Assembly (NCBI GenBank): GCA_963725415.1
Contig: CAVRZY010000163.1
Coordinates: forward strand, 1 to 36,114
Direction: 5' to 3'
DNA from: CAVRZY01 sp963725415
GTDB lineage: Bacteria; Acidobacteriota; Terriglobia; Bryobacterales; Bryobacteraceae
DNA length: 36,114 nt
This document shows positions 24,851 to 30,823 of this stretch, in pieces; the stretch's first letter is position 1, and every line of letters begins with the position of its first letter. Under the pieces are notes generated by a model. The model saw nothing but the letters and a program-made list of their open reading frames with translations, was not told where the DNA came from and made no database searches. The position numbers and the translations under genes are program-made.

Positions 24851-25018
24851 ATGAACTGGCTTTCAATCGTCAAATTGGTTTTGCAGCTCGGGCCCGTCGC
24901 GGTCCAGTTGCTCGAAGCGATTCTGAAGGCGTTCAACGCACTGCCCGAGGAGCACCAGGCAAATCTGCTGGCGGCTATCGAGATGGTGGCCGCCAAGACT
25001 CCCACGACGAACGCCTAA
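24851..25018 (+). CDS. 55-aa hydrophobic/amphipathic peptide gene
   Basis: Starts at ATG 24851 after AAAAAGGAAAA. MNWLSIVKLVLQLGPVAVQLL is a hydrophobic helix, followed by EAILKAFNALPEEHQANLLAAIEMVAAK, a charged amphipathic helix. Size and plan allow a holin-like or membrane-associated role, but there is no basic tail and no lysin beside it. Its stop is 18 bp from the first CRISPR repeat. Confidence 0.6.
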   Translation: MNWLSIVKLVLQLGPVAVQLLEAILKAFNALPEEHQANLLAAIEMVAAKTPTTNA

Positions 25019-25036
25019 CGTCGCGTCACGAGTATC

Positions 25037-25675
25037 CCCATGGTGACTGTCGTGCTTTTGGGTCACCATGGGGTGTTCATGCACATCCGCACGGGCCTTC
25101 CAACGTATCCCCATGGTGACCGTCCTGCTTTTCGGTCACCCTGGGGTGGGCAAAAACAATTTGCCCATGGCGACCGTCCTGCTTTTCGGTCACCCTGGGC
25201 GGAGCGGCTTCCTTGACCCGCAACAGGTCATTTGCCCATAGTGACCGGCCTACTTTTCGGTCACCCTGGGGACTGGGCAAAAACAATTTGCCCATGGTGA
25301 CCGTCCTGTTTTTCGGCCACCCTGGGGAGACCGCGAACAGCGACAGCAGCGCGGCTGTCGGCCCCATGGTGACCGTCCTGCTTTTCGGTCACCCTGGCTG
25401 CTGCGGGGACTCACCGACGAGGACCCCATAGTGACCGTCCTACTTTTCGGTCACCCTGGGAGGGACCCGGCTCCAACCCTAGTCTGAGCATCCGCCCCAT
25501 AGTGACCGTCCTACTTTTCGGTCACCCTGGGATCTTGGTTGGGTCAACGATTCCACGAACCAGACGGCCCATAGTGACCGTCCTACTTTTCGGTCACCCT
25601 GGGGTATTCGGACCGTCGGATTGAAGCCGCTCTAGATTGCCCATAGTGACCGTCCTGCTTTTCGGTCACCCTGGG
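25037..25675 (-). CRISPR. CRISPR array: ten 36-bp hairpin repeats, nine spacers
   Basis: Repeats begin at 25037, 25110, 25164, 25235, 25291, 25363, 25425, 25496, 25568 and 25640, each 36 bp, with arms CCCATRGTGACCG and CGGTCACCCTGGG around a 10-nt loop. Spacer lengths are 37, 18, 35, 20, 36, 26, 35, 36 and 36 bp, unrelated except that the 18- and 20-bp ones share GGGCAAAAACAATTTG. The leftmost repeat is the most divergent and the right-hand ones are nearly identical, which places the leader on the right and transcription leftward, in line with the effector gene. Read that way the repeat starts CCCAGGGTGACCGAAAAG. Alternatives such as operator arrays or REP elements do not explain the constant 35-37-bp unique spacers. 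Confidence 0.9.
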
Positions 25676-25802
25676 GGCGGCAGGCTCAAGACCTGATATC
25701 CCCAGCACTTAATCCGCATTCCGCGAGCGGTACGGGCGGCAAGCGTCCCGGCCGGTGATCGCGCTGCGCCTGATGGTGGCGCAAAACCATGTAATCCATC
25801 GC
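25676..25802 (-). other. Putative CRISPR leader
   Basis: 127 bp between the effector stop codon and the first (right-hand) repeat. No ORF and no clear -35/-10 pair was found, and it is less AT-rich than many leaders. The array might be co-transcribed with the effector gene. It could also contain a tracr-like RNA, but I see no anti-repeat by eye. Confidence 0.4.
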
Positions 25803-26952
25803 CTATTCCTCCGCGAGCGGCTCGGCTTTTTCTTTCGGTGCCTGGCCACTCGCATGTTCAAACCCGATTCCTTCCGCGTCCGCTTTCTCTGCGATCAAGG
25901 CAGACAGGCGGAACCACGGAAACTGCTCAAGGTAAGACTTCTCGGCATCGTCGTATTGTATCGAAGCGAAACGGCGCCGCTTGGCATAGCTGACCAGTTG
26001 GGCCGCGATTTCGTGAATCGCACTGGACATCCTGTCATGGAACTTGTGCGACTGCCTGATCGCGTCGTTCGACAAAGTTCGGTACTGGCCGGCTCTCGTA
26101 CTTCTGGTCTTCGGCCCATCGCTGAAGTTGCCGCTTGTGCTCCGCGATCCATCGCCGGAGGTGATCGGCATTATAGCGCCAGAGTGTTTCATCCTTCCCG
26201 TTCACGGCCAGCAGGAGGCAGTCTTTCGCGGTGTGAACGTTGAGCGTCCCGTCGAGCGGCTCCGTGCGTTCCCGTCTTGGCAGCCAGGCGACCATCTTGA
26301 CCAGGAGTGCATCGCCACGCTGGTAGATTGCCAATTCTCCCGGTACTGCTTGGCCGCTGGCAATCTGGCGGAATTGTTGGTACTGCCTGCGAAACTGGGA
26401 GCCAGTCTTAAGGCGTAAGCGGTAGCGGCCGTCATCCAGGCGAACGCTGACGATTGGCCGATCCTCTTCAATGGTGCCATGCCAACTCTGGTTGTGCACC
26501 GGAAACGGCGTAGGGTAGCGGTAGGTCGGCAAGACTGCAAAGCGCGTCCAGATTACCTCGTAGCGCTTCGCCCGGTACTTCCGCTGCACGGATTGCTCCA
26601 GCGCAGCGACGGTCTGCGCGGGCAGCAAGGGAAACTCCCTTCGCGCATCAGGATAAAGGTAAACCCGCTGCATTGGGGGCATTTTCTCCTGTCCATCACG
26701 CCGGCAATCGCGCGCGTATAGTTCCGTCACCATCCAATTGCTGCATGCTGTGGTGGCTCTCCAGAGAGGTTTCAGCTTGTTCCGCAGGTCCTCCCATGAG
26801 AGGTCCAATGGCGAAGCAACCGGCATCGTGACTGCCCGGAGAATGTAGCCCTTGCGCCAGCAGTCGCGGCAGCAGACTGCCTCTCCTTGGCGCTTCCAGC
26901 CGTGTGGAAGGCGATGTGTCTTGAATTCACGGGAACAAGTGGAACAGGTCAT
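25803..26952 (-). CDS. Hypercompact TnpB/Cas12-like CRISPR effector (one frameshift)
   Basis: ATG 26952 overlaps the zinc-ribbon stop (ATGA). A 305-codon frame closes at 26035; the next frame continues from about 26050 to the TAG at 25803, giving about 380 aa after a 1-base correction. An N-terminal zinc module (Cys 3, 6, 27, 28, 31) leads into YILRAVTMPVASP, a helical region, a TYRYPTPFPVHN block and the wedge-like RYRLRLKTGSQF...GELAIY. A RuvC-I-like strand follows at 235-250 (GTLNVHTAKDCLLLAV), where TnpB and Cas12 have GIDLG. After the shift come SNDAIRQSHKFHDR, the RuvC-II-like FASIQYDDAEKSYL and FPWFRLSALIAEKADAEG, a common TnpB-type order. The catalytic Asp (here His) and Glu (here Tyr) are not conserved, and the C-terminal zinc ribbon with the third RuvC Asp is absent. 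It probably binds crRNA and DNA without cutting, as Cas12m-like proteins do. This is family inference; a stray TnpB is the alternative. Confidence 0.7.
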
Positions 26953-27419
26953 TTCTTCTTTGGCCGGCCTCGTGACCGGCTATTCTTTGACGTTCCAGTA
27001 GGGACTTCTGCACTTCGCACAACGTACCGGGAGTCCCTCGACTCTCCGCACCCAGGTTGCCCCACAACGCAACAGCGACACCTCATCTCTTCGGGGATTG
27101 ACATTTTTGTCTTCTTCTTCTGTGTCCAACATGTCCCCAATCTTGTCCGAGGTACCGCACAACGAGTAGCCCATGTCGCGGTAGAACCGCCTTAGCGCCG
27201 CGGCGTTTCCGGATTCGTCTGTAGGGAGGGGTTCAGGCTTTCCAAAGTTGGTTGATGTTTACGAGCCCTGCCAGGGTTCTGCAAGCATCGGTCGGCTCAA
27301 ATTCCGAAGGACGCGTTCCGTCAAGAACGAGCGGATGGTTCTCGGGCGTCTTTGCCGCACTCTTCCAGCCTTTGCCGCTGTTCTGCCGTTGGATTCTCCA
27401 CGCAGGTCCACTGCTTCAT
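26949..27419 (-). CDS. Zinc-ribbon protein of the CRISPR operon (about three frameshifts)
   Basis: The clean part, 26980-27174, reads MGYSLCGTSDKIGDML, then VSLLRCGATWVRRVEGLPV, RCAKCRSPYWNV: an RCG..W..R....RC.KC.S.YW zinc ribbon. The other frame then gives SRSRGRPKKK and a stop overlapping the effector ATG. Upstream, KQWTCVENPTAEQRQRLEE (from ATG 27419), NHPLVLDGTRPSEFEP and EPLPTDESGNAAALRRFYR can be joined through indels into the same gene, about 155 aa in all. If the upstream part is separate, the zinc-ribbon gene starts at 27174. It could be a crRNA- or DNA-binding partner, or a regulator of the array. Confidence 0.5.
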
Positions 27420-27443
27420 GTCTCACACGTTAGCATATTTCTC

Positions 27444-27470
27444 TTGACATGGGAAGTACTCACATGTGAG
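27444..27470. promoter_or_regulatory. Divergent promoter region with 12-bp perfect palindrome
   Basis: CTCACATGTGAG (27459-27470) is a perfect palindrome placed between the CRISPR operon (left) and the small-protein operon (right). TTGACA at 27444-27449 can serve a rightward promoter with an extended -10 TGTGAGAAT overlapping the palindrome. A half-site-like CTCACACG lies at 27422-27429. A repressor binding here would control transcription to the right and perhaps to the left. Confidence 0.45.
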
Positions 27471-27480
27471 AATACATATT

Positions 27481-27789
27481 ATGGATCGCTTCCCCCTTGA
27501 AACATCGGCGGATCTGGCGCGCGATGCGGCCCTGAATTCGCCACTCAACCGCAACGAAGACGGCTCACCCTGTATCCCGGCTGTACCGCCGGAGCCCTGT
27601 TTCTACTGTGGCCGGAAAGGCGGAGAGCCTTTCCTGATGATCGCCGATGAGCTGCACTGCTCCCGGTGCTTCGAAGACTTCACCCCGGAGGAGTTCCGTC
27701 AATACCTGATTGACGCTGGCGTGCGGATCGCCGGCCGCTGTACCGGAGGCCGCATGATGCCCGGCAGACAACAATCAGCTCAAGCTTGA
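27481..27789 (+). CDS. Zinc-ribbon hypothetical protein
   Basis: 102 aa from ATG 27481 (MDRFPLETSADLARD). A treble-clef-like site, CFYCGRKGGEP, is followed 16 residues on by LHCSRC, then a helical FEDFTPEEFRQYLIDAGV. The last ten residues overlap the next gene and may be out of frame. First gene of a rightward operon of small, probably early, proteins. A DNA or RNA contact role is likely from the zinc site. Confidence 0.65.
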   Translation: MDRFPLETSADLARDAALNSPLNRNEDGSPCIPAVPPEPCFYCGRKGGEPFLMIADELHCSRCFEDFTPEEFRQYLIDAGVRIAGRCTGGRMMPGRQQSAQA

Positions 27790-28130
27790 GCCGAACGTCC
27801 CGGCTCAGATCGCCTTGAAGTTTCCGGAGGGCCGCATCGTGGAATCGCGGTTTGGCCAGAGGGTCATGTTCACGCTGGTGGACGGGCGCGTGCTTTTCCT
27901 CGATTCGGATGTGGCCACATCCGTGAACATGCTCGGGGTCCAGCCCGGCGAATCGTTTTTCATCTGCAAGCGCTGGAATGGAGAGCGGAAGCAACCTGCC
28001 CGTTGGGACGTGTGGCTCAGTCCTGATGCGGAGAAGGCGCGCGCAGTGGAAGAGGCGCCCGAGCTGGAGCGGCAACTCCGCGCATCGCTCGATCATGGTG
28101 AGCGCAAAGAAAAGCGGCGGCATGGGTCAT
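27757..28130 (+). CDS. SSB-like or nucleic-acid-binding small protein (both ends uncertain)
   Basis: Codon-like sequence runs from NNQLKLEPNVPAQIALKFP through ESRFGQRVMFTLVDGRVLF and FFICKRWNGERKQPARWDV to LERQLRASLDHG. The beta-rich core with R.VMFTL.DGR and ICKRWNG recalls a small OB-type or phage accessory protein often seen beside replication genes; I cannot name it. The start is probably ATG 27754/27757 followed by an indel (TTG 27815 otherwise). The frame stays open to 28552 only because it coincides with a later gene, so the end given is approximate. Confidence 0.5.
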
Positions 28131-28334
28131 CGCTCACGCCTGCTCGACCACGGCGAAAAGGTCCCGGTAGATTTGGCGCTGCGCGAAATCCTCCGGATGT
28201 CCCTGGCCGCGCTGAAAGAAGCTGGGGAGCAGTGGAACGACCAGGCGAAACAGGATCTGGTATCGACTCTCTTCATTCAGGCCGCGCACGATGGCGCGAT
28301 TCAATGGCGCCTGCCTGGAGGGTTCCAGTGCTGA
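28095..28334 (+). CDS. Small helical hypothetical protein
   Basis: 79 aa from ATG 28095; a second ATG at 28122 (MGHRSRLLDHGEKVPVD) may be the true start. Helical, mixed charge: LALREILRMSLAALKEAGE, DLVSTLFIQAAHDGAIQW. It ends in PGGFQC with the sequence GGAGGGTTCCAGTGCTGA, in which GGAGG serves the GTG start of the next gene. No family known. Confidence 0.55.
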   Translation: MVSAKKSGGMGHRSRLLDHGEKVPVDLALREILRMSLAALKEAGEQWNDQAKQDLVSTLFIQAAHDGAIQWRLPGGFQC

Positions 28335-28552
28335 GGAGTGGTGGCGTGATACAAAATCTTCCTGGACTCAGCCGGGTCGAAGTTAGGCTGCCCGATGGCA
28401 CTCAAGCAGTCGCTGAGTACACCATAGCTATCGACTGGACGCGCATGCGCAAGCTCGTGGAGCGGGCATCGCATAATAAGGGGAAGAGAGCGACGGCAGG
28501 GCCGATCACAGTCCGCGTAATCGCCATCCACAAGGGAGGATTCCAGTGCTGA
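28328..28552 (+). CDS. Small beta-rich hypothetical protein
   Basis: 74 aa from GTG 28328, overlapping the TGA before it, with GGAGG 6 nt upstream. Sequence blocks: GLSRVEVRLPDGTQAVAEY, DWTRMRKLVERASHNKGKR and GPITVRVIAIHKGGFQC. Strand-helix-strand order, basic helix. It ends with nearly the same nucleotides (GGAGGATTCCAGTGCTGA) as the gene before, again providing the ribosome site for the next GTG. Unrecognised. Confidence 0.6.
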   Translation: MLRSGGVIQNLPGLSRVEVRLPDGTQAVAEYTIAIDWTRMRKLVERASHNKGKRATAGPITVRVIAIHKGGFQC

Positions 28553-28707
28553 AGAGCGAATTCGTTACTTGGCTTACCTTGCGCCTCGCCGCTGGTCAGG
28601 AACCAACGGGACGAGCAGCGCCGCATAGCCCTGCGAATCTGGAAAAGGTTCGCGGGCGAATTGCGCAACGTGCGCTCTGGCGGACCCAGACCTTGACTCT
28701 TGGATGA
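28546..28707 (+). CDS. 53-aa hypothetical protein
   Basis: GTG 28546 with GGAGG upstream. LKSEFVTWLTLRLAAGQEP and NLEKVRGRIAQRALWRTQ suggest two helices with a basic surface. Its TGA overlaps an ATG (28704) that opens only a 13-codon frame. Supported by the clear ribosome site and by overlap spacing, not by homology. Confidence 0.5.
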   Translation: MLKSEFVTWLTLRLAAGQEPTGRAAPHSPANLEKVRGRIAQRALWRTQTLTLG

Positions 28708-28741
28708 GGCGGGCCGTATTGGAGATGAGAAAGGTTGCGCG

Positions 28742-29107
28742 ATGAGAATTCCCATAAATCGCCATCTCCTGGTCCGCTATCTCCGATGGGAGATCCACGG
28801 AGAGCGGACGCCGCGATCCCGCCGCTGGCCACGCCGCGGTCCTGCTCGAAGCTGGCGGTACAAAGGCTGGATACGGACCTTGCCATCGGTCGTATCCGGG
28901 CGGCTCGGCTGCGAAGCTGCCCATACCCAGAACAACGGCATGCGGTCGAAGGGATCGGATTTTAGCTGCGTTCCCTTGACGCCAGAAGAGCATCGGGAGT
29001 ACGATGCTGGCCGCGTGGCATTCGAGCGGAAGTATGATCTGGCGATGACGGCCGTGGTGAGAAAGCTGAACGGGCTTTGGTTCAGCTATGGGGGGCAGGT
29101 GAAATGA
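28742..29107 (+). CDS. HNH/DUF968-like protein lacking one zinc-binding Cys pair
   Basis: 121 aa from ATG 28742. After a basic start, WIRTLPSVVSGRLGCEAAH, then GMRSKGSDFSCVPLTPEEH and GRVAFERKYDLAM follow the phage HNH-type pattern LPC.vCG....aAHt..Ggm..K..D...vPLc.eHH.e. The CxxC that should bind zinc reads SVVS here, and the second His of the PLC.eHH block is lost (EEHREY). The fold may be kept without metal, or the gene may encode an inactive or specialised variant. Read errors are unlikely to explain the clean codon changes at both Cys positions, but they cannot be excluded. Confidence 0.55.
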   Translation: MRIPINRHLLVRYLRWEIHGERTPRSRRWPRRGPARSWRYKGWIRTLPSVVSGRLGCEAAHTQNNGMRSKGSDFSCVPLTPEEHREYDAGRVAFERKYDLAMTAVVRKLNGLWFSYGGQVK

Positions 29108-29120
29108 AAGGCGGTAGACA

Positions 29121-29384
29121 GTGAGCAATACCCAGTTCCTCATCATTCGATCCCTGTTACCGAGACTTGATCTGGAAGACTTGGAAGAGCTGCGCGTAGC
29201 CGTGGAAGCCATGATCGGCCAGTGGCAGCGCGCTGCTGGGATCGCTGGCGATAGCGATAGTGGACGGCGCCGTTCGTCAGATCAAGCGATGCCGCCGGCA
29301 GTCGAGCACTCCGACATTCTGAAGGCGGCCGGCTGCACGCCTGAAGAGGGCAAGGCCTTCAAGGTGTTCCGCGGCGGAAGATGA
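29121..29384 (+). CDS. Small hypothetical protein
   Basis: 87 aa from GTG 29121, 13 bp after the HNH-like gene. N-terminal amphipathic helix (LIIRSLLPRLDLEDLEELR), a helix ending QWQRAAGIAG, a polar linker, and a short C-terminal unit SDILKAAGCTPEEGKAF. Nothing catalytic is visible. Lies in a run of similar-sized genes on the same strand. Confidence 0.55.
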   Translation: MSNTQFLIIRSLLPRLDLEDLEELRVAVEAMIGQWQRAAGIAGDSDSGRRRSSDQAMPPAVEHSDILKAAGCTPEEGKAFKVFRGGR

Positions 29385-29393
29385 AGAGGCCCC

Positions 29394-29616
29394 ATGAGAA
29401 CTGAAACCTACACCTGCGATGTCTGCGGCCGGAGCAAGCAGGAAACCAACCGGTGGTTCCGGTGTATCACGGCCCGCTTGGTTCATCGTGGGTCAAGTGG
29501 ATCGCTGGAACACGGCAACGTCGGCCTGGGCGCCACCACAACGGAGTTTCATCTTTGCGGTCAGGAATGCGCCAGCCAAGAAACTCTCCGAGTGGATGCA
29601 GGGACAAACCCCGTAA
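29394..29616 (+). CDS. Zinc-binding protein of the YTCDVCG type (two frameshifts)
   Basis: ATG 29394: MRTETYTCDVCGRSKQETNRW is a common phage zinc-finger start. The chain then changes frame to VYHGPLGSSWVKWIAG and back to TEFHLCGQECAS, which supplies the second metal pair, and again to KKLSEWMQGQTP before TAA 29614-29616. Corrected length is about 74 aa. The paired CxxC...CxxxC site around a small sheet indicates a nucleic-acid-binding or structural zinc protein. The longer frame to 29738 joins it wrongly to the next gene. Confidence 0.5.
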
Positions 29617-29738
29617 ATGAATTTCTATTGCCAATGTCGGACTATTCGGCCAGTTTGAATACCTCTCCAAAATCGAACATTTGGAGCTGTCCAGAGTGCC
29701 ACACGGTTGAAGCCTACGGCAAACGCACCGCGGTTTAA
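29617..29738 (+). CDS. Tiny zinc-ribbon protein (one frameshift)
   Basis: ATG 29617 follows directly on the previous TAA. MNFYCQC gives a first CxC, and after one shift SNIWSCPECHTVEAYGK gives a CxxC before the TAA at 29738. About 40 aa in all. Two Cys pairs in so short a chain point to one zinc ion. The assignment rests on the knuckles and the stop/start junction. Confidence 0.4.
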
Positions 29739-29792
29739 GGGACGACGCGAATGACTGGCGATATACTATGAAGTGGCTGGATTCATGCAGAA

Positions 29793-29900
29793 ATGAAAAA
29801 CCCCTACTGGTACACCGTCAAATGGCATCGGTGCGAAAGAATCTTCGCCCTATTGGCCGCCGTGCTGATGGGCCTGCTGCTGGCGTTATCCCGGTATTGA
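29793..29900 (+). CDS. 35-aa single-span membrane peptide
   Basis: ATG 29793, MKNPYWYTVKWHRCER, then IFALLAAVLMGLLLALSRY and TGA 29898-29900. A basic start, one 17-residue hydrophobic helix and a short positive end predict N-in, C-out insertion. Candidates are a lysis accessory, a superinfection-exclusion peptide or an inner-membrane virion peptide. The ribosome site is weak. Confidence 0.5.
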   Translation: MKNPYWYTVKWHRCERIFALLAAVLMGLLLALSRY

Positions 29901-30321
29901 GGGTTTTCCCGGAGCGAAAATGGTACCCGCCTACGATTTTGTTTCGCCCGGGTGGAGAGATAATGAGCGGCATCGGCCCGGCCCTGTGAACCATGAGCCA
30001 TCCAAGATCGCGGAGGCATTAGCCCCAGTCCAGAATCGGCCAGTGGCGCGCTCGCGCCGTAGGTGGATGGGCCGGAGTGGCTGGATATCACAGGCAGTCC
30101 CCAGACAGGCCCGTACGCGCGGTACGGGGCGTTTAGAAGGGAGGCCGCCTCCGTGGCTTTGCTTGTCGACTGGGCAGCCCTGGAAAAGTTTCCCAGCCGG
30201 AAGGACTAACGGGTCAGGAAGCGTCGGCTGATCCTATTCTGCCATAGTTTCAGCAGTTTCCCAAGCCCAAACCCTTCAATTTTTAACCCGGTGCGCCTTG
30301 GCACCGAGAACAGGAAAGCCC
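29901..30321 (+). other. Stretch with no convincing gene
   Basis: About 420 bp. One short frame, GTG 30063 to TAA 30207-30209 (WLDITGSPQTGPYARYG, LVDWAALEKFPSRKD; 48 aa), has reasonable codon use but no ribosome site. A longer plus-strand frame from 29920 has atypical Arg-rich composition. The final part, with TTCAATTTTTAACCC near 30275, is the only AT-rich spot and could hold a promoter for 30322. Confidence 0.4.
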
Positions 30322-30585
30322 ATGCATATGACTAAGGGAAGTACCCGAAAGAAACGGCCCGCCCATGCCCAGATCCGGGCGGAACTGCTGGCCTGTGCCA
30401 GGACCCAGCGGACTACCCGGTTCGTGCAGCACAACGGAGAACCACTCACCGCCGATCAGCGGCGGGTCTTGCTGCGGATACAAAGGCGGGTGTACCGCCA
30501 GTACCGGACGGCCATGGTGCAGCTCGATCGCCACTACCAGACGGACCGGTTGCGGAGTCTGGCCGCCGTAGGGGGTGTGCAGTGA
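30322..30585 (+). CDS. Small basic helical protein
   Basis: 87 aa from ATG 30322, AGGAAAG upstream. Very basic (MTKGSTRKKRPAHAQIR, RRVLLRIQRRVYRQYRTAM), all-helical. The charge suggests nucleic-acid binding. TGA overlaps the next GTG. No named family. Confidence 0.6.
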   Translation: MHMTKGSTRKKRPAHAQIRAELLACARTQRTTRFVQHNGEPLTADQRRVLLRIQRRVYRQYRTAMVQLDRHYQTDRLRSLAAVGGVQ

Positions 30586-30823
30586 AGCGTCCGACCTGCT
30601 CCGAGTGCGGAACCCCATTGTGCGCTTTCTGCGGAAGCGCGCCGACGTTTTCTCCTGGATTGTGCTCCAGGCGAAGTGGAAGGTCGCATCAAACGGTGTG
30701 CTGTACTGCGGGCATTGCGCTGAGGTGATAGACGCTATCGTTAGCTGGCGACAGGCCATGCGGGTACCGGATCTTCCGTTGCTCCTGCAAGAAGCGGAGC
30801 GCGTCGTGAGAGGTGTCGAGTGA
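30582..30823 (+). CDS. Zinc-ribbon protein (one frameshift)
   Basis: GTG 30582 (GTGA overlap): KRPTCSECGTPLCAFCGS carries CxxC and CxxC. Near 30650 the frame moves to KVASNGVLYCGHCAEVIDA, a third knuckle, then SWRQAMRVPDLPLLLQEAE and the TGA at 30821-30823. About 80 aa. Directly before the replication-type gene and coupled to it. Confidence 0.5.

Noticed and set aside
25037..25675. Operator or REP-like array instead of CRISPR
   Set aside because: Spacers are unrelated and mostly constant at 35-37 bp; repeats are exactly 36 bp with a degenerate terminal copy.
25803..26952. An IS605/IS607 transposon TnpB
   Set aside because: No TnpA nearby, no transposon-end hairpins, no C-terminal zinc ribbon, and a clear CRISPR array follows it.
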